From the NCBI GenBank assembly GCA_013397435.1, contig VZRG01001706.1, positions 1 to 64,000 on the forward strand: DNA of 64,000 bases, in the 5' to 3' direction. The notes under the pieces are model-generated. The model was not told where the DNA came from, searched no databases, and saw nothing but the letters and a program-made list of their open reading frames with translations. The stretch comes from Erythrocercus mccallii. Lineage: Eukaryota > Chordata > Aves > Passeriformes > Dicruridae. The position numbers were made by a program, and so were the translations under genes. This document shows, one piece after another, positions 39,825 to 51,700 of this stretch. The first letter of the stretch is position 1. Each line of letters starts with the position of its first letter.

Positions 39825-39851
39825 TTGTTCAAGGAACCTGTCCTTGAACAA
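39825..39851. repeat. Perfect 11-bp inverted repeat, 5-base loop
   Basis: Arms TTGTTCAAGGA (39825-39835) and TCCTTGAACAA (39841-39851) are exact reverse complements around ACCTG. It is the longest perfect short dyad I found in the window. The arms contain TGTTC/GAACA and TCAAGG elements that resemble nuclear-receptor half sites. There is no recognised gene or T-run next to it. Confidence 0.88.
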
Positions 39852-41160
39852 TTCATCACAACTATGTGTTGAGCCATGGTCCTGAGCCGTGAGCCTCAGC
39901 TCCAAACCTAAGCAAAGCCCAGACTTCCTAGACATAATACACAGGAATTACAAGCTTCACTGTTTTGCAGGAAAAGGTGCCTTGTGCTGGCCACCCCGAA
40001 AGCACAAAACTAGAGGCACTCTGCTGCTTTTGAAGCTTTACAGGGCAAGGGTTCACATGCCCTGGCTGCCACCCACAGCCCCTGCCTGTACCCAAATCCC
40101 CTCATCCTCTGCTGGGAGGAAACAGGGGAAAGGCTTAAATAATGCAGCACAGCTCCTTCCCCACAGGCTGCCTTCATTTCAAGCCTGAGAAGGAAGGCTG
40201 TGAGGATCAGAGCACCTGTGTAATAAGGCATAAAACCAACAGCTATTCTGCTTCCATCCATTCTGTGTTTCCATTTCAGGTCCTGAAGGGTTTTTTCTGA
40301 TCATTGCTTTAGACCTGCTTTGTAACAGTGCACAGGGCTTCACTCTCAGTGAGCCCACAGCTCCCTGCATCAGTGCTTGGAATGCATATATGTGCGTACA
40401 TTTATGCATATGCACAGAGGGAAGAGCAAAACCAACAGCTTTTTTCAGCCCCTAAAAGGCTCAACATTTTTTGCTTCCTTGTTTGTTGTTTCCCTGAGAA
40501 AAAAAAAGCAAACATTGGACTTTCTTGGCTGAAAGCTGTCATCTTCAATGAAAAGCTGATTATACCATGGAAGTAAATAATAAAAGCATGATTGTGTCTG
40601 CTTGTCTGGACTAAATTCTTGAAAAACCCCTCAGTTGGCACTCAATAATTTCCTCATGAAAAGCAGTGTTTTCTTAAGGAAATTGTGACAATTTGCTGTG
40701 GACCAAATTAATAAAGATATAATCTGTCTTCCCATTGAAGATGTCGAATTTGCATGCAAATAATTGTGGTGTGAGAACTGGTGGTGTCACACAGCTTTAA
40801 TGATGGTTTGCAGTAAAAAAACCAGGAGAACAAACACGGGCTCTACAGCTCCTGCAGGTTGCCAGTGCCTTATTATTGGTTCTGACCTTCTAATTGCCTC
40901 TCTATTTTCTGCTCCTGGCTGCATGGTGAATAACACGAGTGCTCTTTCAACTCCTACTTGTTCCCCAGGCGCTCCCCCCTCTCTCTCAGAGAGAAATAAA
41001 CTACCAATTTAATGACTAACTAGCTTGTACTCTCGGAAGACTTTCCCGAGCTTTTGTGAAAAACCTTGAGCTTTGAACATTTTTCAAACAGGAGTCACTA
41101 TTTTGGTCTCTCTTTCTCTTAACTCTCCCCACATGCCAGTGAGGAGCATTTTGGTTGGAG

Positions 41161-41710
41161 CCCTGTCCGCGCCGCAGTACAGCCCCTCTGCCTCCTTCCA
41201 GCGAGGAAAGACGCTGCTCCTGTATAGTTAGAGCAGTGAACAGCCGATGGAGCTGGAGAAATGCTAAAGACCGGGCGAGGGACACGGTGCGGGTCCCTCC
41301 CCGCAGCCGGGGTGCAGCCCAGGATGCTGCGGGGGAATGCGCTGGGATGCGGCACCGCTCCCGGGGTGACAAGCACCGTGTCGCCCCTCTCTGGAGGGAG
41401 GCCCTGGTTCTGCGGGAGGCTCTCCCAGAAGATTACCGTGGTGTGGGTGAGTCTCAGGAGGGCGGAGGCGGCCCCGCTGGCGGCGGGCCGGTGCAGTGCG
41501 GGCCCGCAGCCGGGAGATGTCACTGCGGCCCCGCGCAGCAGCGGCGCCGCGCTCGGCTGTCAGACGGAGCGGAAAGGATGAGACGGGGCCGCTCCCCCCG
41601 CAGAAGCGCTTGGCTGTGCCCCCGCTCCCTTTGCCCTCACGGCCGGTGCCGCCGGGCGGGGCTGAGCAGCGCCTGGTGCCGCTGAGGCGCGGTTCTGCAG
41701 CTCCCAAACT
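41161..41710. promoter_or_regulatory. CpG island, probable promoter
   Basis: By hand I count 54 CpG dinucleotides between 41161 and 41700, about ten per hundred bases, against near absence in flanking DNA; G+C is also high. Sp1-like GC boxes occur (GGAGGGCGGAGG near 41458, CCGGGCGGGG near 41652). No clear TATA box is seen, as is usual for dispersed-start CpG promoters. A consensus splice donor (GG|GTGAGT at 41447) inside the island suggests a plus-strand first exon, but minus-strand or bidirectional transcription cannot be excluded. The gene it serves is not identified. Confidence 0.88.
41261..41446 (+). other. Candidate first exon (may be untranslated)
   Basis: Within the CpG island an ATG at 41261 (G at -3) opens a frame of exactly 62 codons up to a strong donor, GTGAGT at 41447, leaving phase 0. 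The predicted peptide is rich in G, R and P, matches no family I recognise, and may simply be GC-driven open sequence; the exon could equally be 5' untranslated. The true transcription start is unknown, so the left edge is only the ATG. The donor is the solid part of this call. Confidence 0.3.
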
Positions 41711-43014
41711 GGGGCTGCTTCACAGCACCTTCTTCTGAAAAGGGACCACCAAGCCTCAGACATTGCTCTGAGACCCTTCAGTGAAAATTAATTCCCTTCA
41801 GATTTCTAGCCTGACCTGACATTTTTAGAAACGGTAATGAGGGATTTTAAGCAGTGCTCTAATGTACCTGTCATGCCCTGCTTGCTCCGGTGTAGTTTTT
41901 AGTCTTGTCTGCAAACTTCTGACTCAGCAACTAGATTTAGTTGGAAGGGCAGGCTCCTCAGTACTATTTTTGACCTATGTGTAGCTAGGCTGGATGTTGT
42001 TCAGCTCTTCAGTGTTCAAAATAAATGTAAAAGTGTGCTAGCAGGGAGAAGACTTCATTTTCTGGCGGGTTTAATAACTGCTTCCCTGACGTTTGAATCC
42101 CGTGTGCCATCCTGAATGAGAAGTTCCATCCCAAGTAACTCAGGGACAGGTGTGCTTCCTCAGCACTCAGAAACTCCTCCCTCGTCGAACTTTCAGGGCA
42201 ATTGCATGCTTTTCACCCTAGGTGGAAAGTAAATGAGCTTTATCCCTGCAGCAAATCCTTCAGAAGGCTGGCACCGTCTGCCATTACACGAGGACTGCAG
42301 AGATACAGATAAGGAAAAGCAAGCCTAGTAAGCCTTACCAAGGCACATAAATATGCCTTGTATTAATAGCTGCTTATTAAAACAGGTTAAAAAACACATT
42401 TTCAAAGTTCAGATAGCGACCACCTTAGCCACGAATGTCCGAGGAATGTACTTAGATCAAAGTTTTATGACCTCTATTTATTGCAGCAGATAGCACTACC
42501 CAAAAATACCCACTTTTAAAATCTTATTACTGCAAATTCCTTATTTAGACCAGTGACTTGACATTCTTGCATGAGTGAACATTAAAGTTTTTGCCTTTTT
42601 AACCTCCTAATCCTGGTGCATAAATCTTTTATACCCGATTCTATTCTGTGTGTCTTTTTGGTGTTATTGGATTCTTATCTTTCATTCCAGTCTAGGTTTC
42701 TGATTTAATATATTAAAAACTTCAGCTCAGTTTTGCTTTCTTTATTAAGATACAAAAGAGGTAGAAGCTTATAGAATGCTGAATGAAAAGGACAATTCCT
42801 TTTTTTAAAAGGAAAATGAAAAAGTTTTAGTTTAAAAAGAAGGTTGTATCATCCTCTCATGTGGCACTCCCTTATGACTGTCACACAAATGCAGAGAATT
42901 ACTTGCAATTTTGAGCAAATACATTCGCTCTTAGCTGCTTCTGCTCAGATAGTGAGGTCAAGCCCTGCAGCCCTAATTCTACTGGGAGGTCTCAACGAGC
43001 TCTTTCTTCTCCAG
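41711..43014. other. Candidate first intron, no gene recognised
   Basis: AT-richer sequence after the CpG island, with no coding frame of interest. It holds a 7-bp dyad at 42339-42360 and ends in a pyrimidine-rich tract with CAG (CTCTTTCTTCTCCAG ending at 43014), a convincing splice acceptor. Confidence 0.45.
42339..42360. repeat. 7-bp inverted repeat, 8-base loop
   Basis: Arms CAAGGCA (42339-42345) and TGCCTTG (42354-42360) flank CATAAATA. It is short and may be chance. Confidence 0.75.
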
Positions 43015-43138
43015 AGTGCTGCTGGAAAATCTCTCTCTGGGGACCTGCTGACAAGGGTCAGAGTATGGAAGGACATGGACCTAAAATTCTCCTTTGCTAT
43101 CCTGTGTTGCCTTCTCCTACAACTTACTTTACAGCTGG
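43015..43138 (+). CDS. Candidate coding exon with signal peptide, unknown secreted protein (partial)
   Basis: A good acceptor ends at 43014. In the downstream sequence an ATG at 43075 in strong context (G at -3, G at +4) opens MDLKFSFAILCCLLLQLTLQ, which has the short charged N-region and leucine-rich hydrophobic core of a signal peptide. A possible donor (CTGG|GTGAAA) follows at 43139; without it the frame reads through an A-rich tract as polylysine to a stop ending at 43326. The phase also continues openly from the donor at 41446 and from codons upstream of this ATG. I do not recognise the protein. The hydrophobic run could be chance, and no further exon was found downstream, so this is a tentative partial gene. 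Confidence 0.25.
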
Positions 43139-43182
43139 GTGAAAAAGCAAAATCAGAGCCCATTCCACCAGCAGAAAAAAGC

Positions 43183-43213
43183 AAAAAAAAAAAAAAAAAA
43201 ATTAAAAAAAAAA
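43183..43213. repeat. A-rich low-complexity tract
   Basis: Nineteen A, then TT, then ten A. In the frame from 43075 it would code for a lysine run, which argues that coding, if real, ends before this tract. Confidence 0.85.
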
Positions 43214-43786
43214 TCAAACCAAACCCAATCCCTAAATATTCCTATGACCAGCAAAACCAGATGAGTCTGCTTTGTGTCTCAGGAGTGGCCTGTTTTAAAG
43301 CTTTTCTTATGACAAAGAAGGGCTGACAGCTGAAAGGCTTAAAAGTGGTGAGAGAACTGATGGTACCACTTTGGTTATAGGCTGTTTGTATTTGGAAAAT
43401 CCTGGCTATATCCACGACAGTAGCATGTCAGACTAACAGCCTGCCAGAATAGCTTACAAAAGGCAGGTCTGAGCTTTCACATGGGTACAAGATGCCTAAG
43501 GGATGGATGAATTTGCAATGAAAGTAGGATCACACTTCAAATTAAAAATTTATCCATACAGAATTAGATGCTCGAGCCACTACTGGACATAGAAAGAGGG
43601 GTGATTAAAAGACATCTTTTCTGAAAAGATGAAAGTATAGGATAGAGAGATTTTTATCCACATTTAAATGAAATTGACCTGCTTTAAATAAAAAGAAATC
43701 TTGTTCATGCCTGGAGTACACCCACAATCATATAAATTTGAACATCAAGAAATTTTCCTTCCCTTTAAACAGGGAAGTTGTTCAAA

Positions 43787-43821
<35 letters not shown>

Positions 43822-45539
43822 TCCTTTATATATATATATATACACACCCCAATCCCCTTGTACTCTGCCTTTCTGTTGTATGACCTGGCCACACCATCCT
43901 CAGGGACCCTGGCAGCAGATGGAAAGAGTAAGATTGGGCAAACACATATGAACTTCACTTTTTATTTGGATGCACAAAGCATAACCCAGACACAAACAGC
44001 AACAGAATACTACTCTGAAAGCCCTGACCAAGGAGGCTGCCAGCCCAGGGTGGGATGGCTGCCAGGTGCCTCGGGGTGTCTGGAGGGAAATGTTCACATG
44101 GTATTGCTGTGCTAAGTGCTGGGACACAGCCACCCCAGTGCTGTCTCATGCACCTTTCCAATCATTTGTAAGAACCTATGGAAATCAATCTGACAAATCT
44201 CCACCAGAGCTTTTTAGGTTACCCTTATTTTCTGATTTGTGATTCATCCCTCTAAGAAACAAATCTGGAGCACACCTTCGTGACTCTTATCTCTGCACAG
44301 CTGCAGCAAACCCAGATCCTTTGCATGGGCTATGGGAGACTACCTGTGTCCTAGGAAAGCAGGCTTCCCAAATGAAACCCAACTGTGATCTGATCCAAAA
44401 AGTGGGATTCTACCAGCTTGGTTATGCTTCACACTCAGGGTGGTAAAATCCTGATATATCTCACCATCACTCCATGTAGTGCTGCTATAATTAATCCCTG
44501 GTTCAGCTGCCAGTTACTGCAGATGCTTTTCTGCTTCTTCCTCTCCACCCTCACCCCTCTTTTAATTTTGTGCAAGTTCCCTGACCTGGAAACCTGACAT
44601 TTTCTGGTTCACACTTATGCACATTTCAGCTCTCCCCCTTGAGTCCTCTCTGGAATCTGACAGGAAAATGGCACAGACAGTAGAGTCTGAACCCACCCAG
44701 AGGAAATGCAAACAACACAGCCTTGTCAGGATGGTCAGCCTCAGTTATTCCCCCTTTACTATCTCAACTATTTCATTCCAGCAGTCACTTCGAACACTTG
44801 CTTTCCTATACAGCATTTTCTATAGGCTACCCAGCTCCACTACTGCCCAGGACAGTAAACGGAAAGATTCCCGCCTGCTTTAAGAGTGGAGGAATACTGG
44901 GTGTCTTAAAAAACCCCCAGACTCCAACCTAAGTTTTCCCTTGCTTCTTGAAAGAAAGGGGGAAAAAATAGGAAGTAGGTTCTCTACAAGCTGACAAGCC
45001 TGCCTGTGTTCAGGGCACGGCAGAAACTGCCAGATAATACTGGATTTGCAGGAGAATAATTCTGACATACGGCTGCCAAGGTCAGCCAGCCTTGTGCATT
45101 GGGCTGGCAAGCCAAACTTACTTACATAAGAAATGGCCGTCGGCAGTCAACTTCAAATTTGGCACACACTCCTCCCCCTTCACCCCAGCGTAAAAGGAAA
45201 AAACATATTAAACTTGTTCTGCCTTAAGCTGTTTTTCCCTCACTTGTTTATTTTCTCCATCTCTTCCAGGCCAATATGCTCACAACTACTGCTACAAGCA
45301 CAAAATTCAGCTTTCAGCAAGGGCCCGATGGTTTTCCCAGTTTCTCTGCAGGCTCTTGGGGCGTTATCTCATTAATGGTGTAGAGATGCCAATAGGAAAG
45401 GTCATGAAAATAACTTGGGTCATCGCAATCGAATGCTCCGACTTCATCATGCATTCCCTGTGTCCATCTCATGCCCAAACCCGAGGGATATTTCATGCTC
45501 TTACCAGAAGCAGCTGCTGCTTACGGTGGGATCACCACA
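43214..45539. other. Non-coding stretch, no gene recognised
   Basis: Apart from the (TA)n tract at 43789-43842 I see no repeat family. Short open frames on both strands at 43900-44900 resemble nothing known. Confidence 0.6.
43789..43842. repeat. Interrupted (TA)n microsatellite
   Basis: About fifteen TA units (43789-43818) are separated by GGTCCTT from about eight more, which run into ACACACC. Length variation between individuals is likely. Confidence 0.95.
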
Positions 45540-45760
45540 GGGTGAGATGGATGGCTCTGTGTCACCTGGGCTAGCCCAGGGCAGGGCAGACCCAGGGCAC
45601 AGCCCCGAACCTTGCCAGGCAGCAGCACACACGGGGCTCTTGCAGGAAGCCCTGCTCTCCCCCAGGGCACCCTGGGCTGGGCTGGAGTGGGGCTCTAGCC
45701 CAGGGCGGGTCTGGGCAGCTCCCACCTGGGCCTGCTCTGGGCCATTGGCACCATCCCCAA
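45540..45760. repeat. GC-rich patch with repeated CCCAGGGC motif
   Basis: CTAGCCCAGGGC occurs exactly at 45571-45582 and 45695-45706, and CCCAGGGCAC at 45591-45600 and 45661-45670. CCCAGGG/CCCTGGG form a 7-bp dyad at 45661-45676. The patch is GC-rich but poor in CpG, so it is not an island. It could be a decayed minisatellite or a local duplication. Confidence 0.6.
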
Positions 45761-48700
45761 CAACTATTTCCAAACTACAAACTCTCTCTCCCCAGAGATG
45801 GCAAGTTGCAAATGAAATAGCAGAGATAGTGAAAACGTGTTTAACAGGAGCTTTAGGAGAAGAATAGAGGAATGTGGAAATAAGCCCCTGCCATTTCTTA
45901 CATTATCTGAGAGCTGTTCAGCCATGAATTGTCTGTAATAATTAGCATGAGAATATCTCCTTGATGACATTCATACTGCATAAAGGGGTCTGCATTTCCT
46001 CCATCAAAGTGCATATTTATGAACTGAATCTCTGAAAGACAGAGCCTTTGATAGTATTATTTGAATATTTTTTGCATGTGGTTTAGAAGCTTAAACTTCA
46101 AGAAGCCTAATAATAAAAAAGACTATCAGGTTTCTGCTAGTCACCTCTGTTCCTAGTAAACACAAACACATATATGGGAGTCACTGTTTAAATATGACAG
46201 TGATAGACTATGCAAGATAGAATGGCATGAATAAATTTACTTTTGTTCTTTAATGATCCTGAGAAGAATGGCTTAAAAGACTCAACCTTGAATACTGAAG
46301 CCATTACATGGCATTTGGTGTTCTCAGTTCTCATTTGTTTCTTGACCCTGACACCAAACTATCTGAGTCACACTAAAAGCCCCTACTTTCTGTGTATACT
46401 TATGAATGTGCATGCCCCTTTGCTGTTCAATACATCTTATTTTATATTCCTGATTACTACAGTTCCTCATAACAATCTTAATCCAAAGCTGGACTCATCA
46501 ACGGAGGGATTATAGGGCTGTGAGGACACACACGTGTCAGCAGCTTGAGTAGCTGGAGTAGCCTGAGTTTGGCACCTCTCCTCGGGTGTCAGACTTTCCG
46601 GAGGCTTGTCAGCAGAGCCTGCCCAAAGCTCACACACTTGGAGGTGCTCCAGCCTGGTCCTGGTGCTATTTCCAGACCTTTGTTTCAGCCCCTACACCAA
46701 GTCAGCTCCTGCAAGTTTAAAGACTTGAAATCTGAAAAGCAGTTGGCAGGTATTGAAGGATTTATAGAGAAAGTGTTCCCTTTGGTTACTGTCCTTCCAG
46801 CAAAAATGTGCACATGTGTGACAGCTGAGCCTGAAGAGGAAGCCTGGGAGCAACTGTGTGTGTGAAGTTGTGTTCAAGGGGTGATGGGCCACCAAATCCA
46901 TTGCCATGGGATCCTTCCCAACTGGTTGTCCCTTAGAAAACATTTCCCTCGTGGGCTGTATTTTCTCCCCCTTTGGTTTGCAAGGCCCCGGTGCCACTGG
47001 TGAAAACATCGATCTGTGCATGGTGGCATTGGAGCTGCAGATCTGTGCATGGCCACGTGAAGAAGGTTCAGTTTCTCATCTGTTTTTAAAGGCTACCAAT
47101 GAAACATTTGGAAAGTTGAGGAGAAAACAAAAGGAAATATTAGTGAGGTTTGGTCTCTATGAGAGAGAAAGGACTTTTAGAGCGATATTGAAAACTGCTG
47201 TTGTTACTACATGGCACCGCCTGAAAATCTTCCCACAAGGTTTCCACTAGGAAGTTTCAAAGCTGTCAGTATTAGGAAATTACAATTCCTGTAGCTAAAG
47301 TCTTATTTTGTTAAAAGGCAACTATTTTAACTTGTGTAGTTTCAACACTTATATTAGACAAATCCTTTGACATTTTGGCATGTATCGCTAAAGCTCCATT
47401 TCTAAAATAACATCTTTTATTATTAACAATAAATAATCTGCATTTAGTTCTTGAATGCAGATACCACTACATTTTAGGCACCAACAAAATAATGAGTAGT
47501 GCATTTCTTACTCTTAGGGATGAGAAGAGTCTGGATGAATCCTAGCTATATCTCCATGCTAAAGAAAGGAGCCAATATTTACTAAACAAGTATCTATTCA
47601 AGGCATCTCAATTTTTCTGATAATTAAACAGAATATCCTGAATGAAACAATCCACAAAAAAGTCTCTTAATGCTTAAAAAACTTTACCTGGCATACCCAA
47701 AATAGTAACAATAGTAAATGCTGTTTAGATAACTCCATTGCTTGGAATAATCTGAAAATGCAGAAATTAAGCACGTCTCCACTTTCTTTTTTTTTTCTCC
47801 ATTCTAAAACAAGATAAGAAATGAATGGGTGAAATCAGTCAGATGGATAATAAAGAGAAAATGTCAGCCTGTCCACCACAAACACAAACCCTGTAAAATG
47901 CTTGTCCTGATCAGAAAACAACCACATCCTTCAGAATGCGCACAAGTGACTGGGTGTTTTCAGAAAATGTTAATTCCTTACCACCAGAAATTCATCTGGG
48001 AACACACACATCAGTTTTGAAGGATGGCTTTTCTTGGATCTGAAACAAAGTTTCTGATCAGAAAAAGGAAAGGATAATTGATGGTTCAGGTGTTTTCAGT
48101 GCACGTGGGAATCATCCCCACTCTATTCAAGTCCCCTTTTTGCTTCTAAAAGGAAACTTCAATGTGAATCTCCCAGGTGAACATTTTAGTTATTGTCTAA
48201 TCTGAGATGGGTGGGATCTCACAAAAAGAGCTTCACAGAGTTTTAATTGCATCCTGACTTTGTGCAGGACATCTTTTGGATGCCTCAAAGAGCTGCTGTG
48301 ACATGAGAAGGTGTTTTTGAAGGCTGGCACAGGCCCTTGCTCCACTCCTCTCCTCACCCCTCCTCCCTCAGCAAAGCGAGCAAGAACCAGGAGCAAGCTC
48401 ATAGTCTCATAAGGTTATCAGAATAAAAATTCACCCACATGGAAGGAGGAAAAAAAATCCTATTACTGTTAGGATTGATTCAAAAATCACAGTTGTTTTA
48501 CTGATTATTCTTATTCATAATTCAGCTTATAAGTATAAAAGATGAAGGGGAATATGCCCTACTTTTCCCTTAGTGATTTGACAGCACTCCTGTTGAGTGG
48601 CTTTACCATGAAAACCAATGGTTGCTCAGTTTCCCCTGCTGTGTTTCTGGGTCTTCCCCAGCACAAAAGGAGAGAAGAAAATCTGGAGAAGGGGGAGGAG

Positions 48701-51700
48701 AACATGAACGAAATGCCTTAGGCAATTACAGCCCTCAGGGTGACTTGTGCCAACCCTTTTCTTGATATTTGCCTGGAAAATGATCAGCTGACAATGTGTT
48801 TTTCAATTAAAAGGATGTATTTGCTCTTATCAATGACCGGAGGACAAATCTATCCTCTAATGACTGTGACTAAGAGTCCAAAGACTGCAATCTCCTCGGA
48901 GCAGGAGCCTTCAGACCATGTGAAAAGGAGACAATTGTCAAGTCAGATCTGTGGAGGCAGAGAATGAGGATGAAGTCTTTAATCGCTCCTGTTGTTACTA
49001 GCACCCATTTATTCCTGCCAAGGACACAACCTCTGGAGGTGCCCTGTGGCCTGGGAATGCCAGTGTGACTCCACATGCACTCATGCTGTGCACACCTGTA
49101 TGGCCTCTGCCACCTCTGCAAGTTGATGTCATTCCAGCCGGATCTAGGAACCTTCCCACTACCCAGCCCTTTCCAGGCAGGGTATCTGCACAGAGGTCAG
49201 GCAGCAGTGCAGAGGCATGGAAATAACCTGCCAAAATGCCCTAATTCACTTATTCCTCTGCCCATGTATCAAAGAGGAGCTGGAAAATCCATTTTTCCCT
49301 CTCAAAATCTTCCTGGTTTCCTGCCCTGTTGATTAATGCATCCCAGTGAGATCAGCCACGTCTCTGTGGGTTTTTTGTTTGCATATCCTTAGCCATTTCC
49401 AAGGAAGTCGCTGCTTCCCATAAGTGGGTCTGCTGTACCTTTTTTTGTGATTCATGATGACTCCCTGCTGCTGCTTTGTGCATTTGTGTATGAGCAGACC
49501 CTTGCTGCCCCAGAAACCCGTGCTTGCCTCCCTGTCTGATTGTGACTGTGCCTTATTTCTTAGGACTTTCTAGAGATACAAAGTCACCCTGGAGCCTTTC
49601 CTCACACTGCTTTATTTCCTGCTGTACTTTGGCAGCTATCAATAAACATTCTCAGCTGCACAGAGCCCAGAGCAGTAAATATCTCCTGACGTGCAGGACA
49701 CGCCCTCTCCTCTGCTCAGATCACCTGAAGCAGTGAGGCTCAGCTTGCTGCCACCCACCTGTGATGCTCTTGCCTGTTTTCTCTATTTGCTGAACCTTTG
49801 CTTTGTACTGATTTCACTCACATTTTTCTTCAATTATGGAATCATTCTACCTGACAACACTGCTCATTCAGTTCCTGCCTCTCCGTAATTTCACGTGAAT
49901 GCTCTCCATACCAAGTAGGATCTATTTTAAAGGTCTTTTGCTCTGTGTTGTTTTCCATTTGTTTCTCTTGTGTATTCTGGCCAGGAAAAATCAAACAGAG
50001 ACAGATTCAGCTACTTGCTCTTACTCATGCTACAAAACAGCTTATTCAGGAAAGAGCATTCTGCATGCATAAAACCACCAAAAATCAGTGCTTTTATCAG
50101 GAAACAATGGGAATACATGGTACTGGGGTGTTTCACATATCCTGTGTGGTCTAAACAAAAAATACAGCAGTGAGCTATTAAAATGCAGTCAGTAGTGCAG
50201 TTTTGTGTGGTGTTGTTTTAGGTTTTTTTGAAGTAGTGTCCATTTATCTGTTGATCCACACAATTGACTTATACATTCTGACGTCTCACAGCTAGAACCA
50301 GTAATTTCATTTTTGGTGAGCAGTTTCCCAGTCAGGCAGTGAGGACTGCTCCCAGAATTCCTGCACCACAGAACAACTCTCCAGCAGGAATAGTTCATGT
50401 CCCCTCAGCAACCTCAGCAGTGGGATTATTTAGCACACACACTCCAAGACACATCTTTCAGCTGAGGTACCCACTGACCCTCTGGGCTGGAGATTAGCCC
50501 AGGTAGATGCAAGGTCCCCCCTCTCCTGCTGCATCTAAACTGATGGAACAGTCTTTGTCCTTCAGCTCTCTGATGGAATTTGGGGTCCCTTATAATAGTA
50601 TGGCATTGCCAAAACTGCCCCCAGCCCTGAAATAATCCAGGCCATCTCCAGAGAGTATTTCACCAGGATGGAAATGGGTTCTCCTTCACCCACACCACAG
50701 ACATTGGCACCATGTATTCCTGCCAGTCCAACCTCACCCTGGGAGGGACCCCATGGAGGGGACTGCTCCATGCAGGGAAGCATTTATCCCCCTCACTTTG
50801 GGAGAATGCTGCTCCTCACTGCCCTGAGCCCTCCATGCAGCTCTGCAGCATTCCCAGAGAGGGGTCAGCTCCTCAGCAGGACTTCCCAAATCTTGGTGTA
50901 TTATTTAAAGCCTTTGGAGGAGATGTGTTCCCAAGCTCACACGTTGGTCTCTCCCACTCCCATCCACATAATGGATGACACCATTTAACTGCTAGAGCAC
51001 ACGATCCATCATTCCTTGCAGCACCACAGGTGCACTGGCTATGCCATATGGCAACTTCTTAGACTTGAACAGCCCCTTTGCATGTGCTCACAGCAAAGGG
51101 TATTTATTAATCTGCATCTGGTGGCATGTACTGATGTGCTTAAGACAGGTCAAGCCTTTTAAGCCTCTCCCCACCTGTCATTTTGAAAGTCATGGTTTAA
51201 GCTCTGCTGACGATCAGCTGTCAGGGGTTTACAGCCTGCATTCGTCAAGCTTCTATCTTTCATCTACTGAGCTGTGGCAATAAAGTTTTAAATAAAAATT
51301 AGTGGTAGGAATAAGACCTTTCTCAATTAACTGTAGGAGGTCTTGACTTTTTTTTTTTTTTTTTTTTTTGAGTGCAGGAACATTTACCTTGGTGATTTCC
51401 AGAACAGGGAGGGAGCCAGCTCCATCCTGACCTGTTTATTGCCCTCAGCATTGATCCAGGTCCCAGAGCAAAGTGGCAGCACTATGAAGGGTGGCCAAGT
51501 CCCTGCTCACAATGATAAGCACTGGCTGGAACTGGAGAGCCCAGCATGCCAGAAACACTACTGGTAATGCTTCAGGCAACTCTTCACTGCAGCTTCTGCT
51601 CTGTTTCCCTTAGGACTTGAAAAAGAAACCTCCTGCAGGAAGGCTTGCCCTAGGAGATTTGTGCTCTCATCTGGGAGTCTTGAGGGGGTCAGAGAAACAT

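Larger units (their letters stand above)
36901..41160. other. Non-coding stretch upstream of the CpG island
   Basis: No gene recognised. It contains a short (TG)6 tract at 37355-37366, an old SINE-like remnant at 37891-37970 and the 11-bp inverted repeat at 39825-39851. The last 400 bases before the CpG island are AT-rich and carry no obvious TATA box close to the island edge. Confidence 0.6.

Noticed and set aside
41155..41685. 176-codon plus-strand frame across the CpG island
   Set aside because: Arginine-, glycine- and proline-rich, starts without ATG, and spans the splice donor. High G+C removes stop codons, so length here is not evidence of coding.
41264..41707. 147-codon minus-strand frame across the CpG island
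   Set aside because: Same composition effect; no splice signals or family resemblance.
42080..42110. GTTTGAATCCCG, resembling a tRNA B box
   Set aside because: No matching A box, acceptor stem or cloverleaf could be built around it.
45415..45867. 150-codon plus-strand frame across the GC-rich patch
   Set aside because: Driven by repeated CCCAGGGC sequence; the opposite strand is open too.
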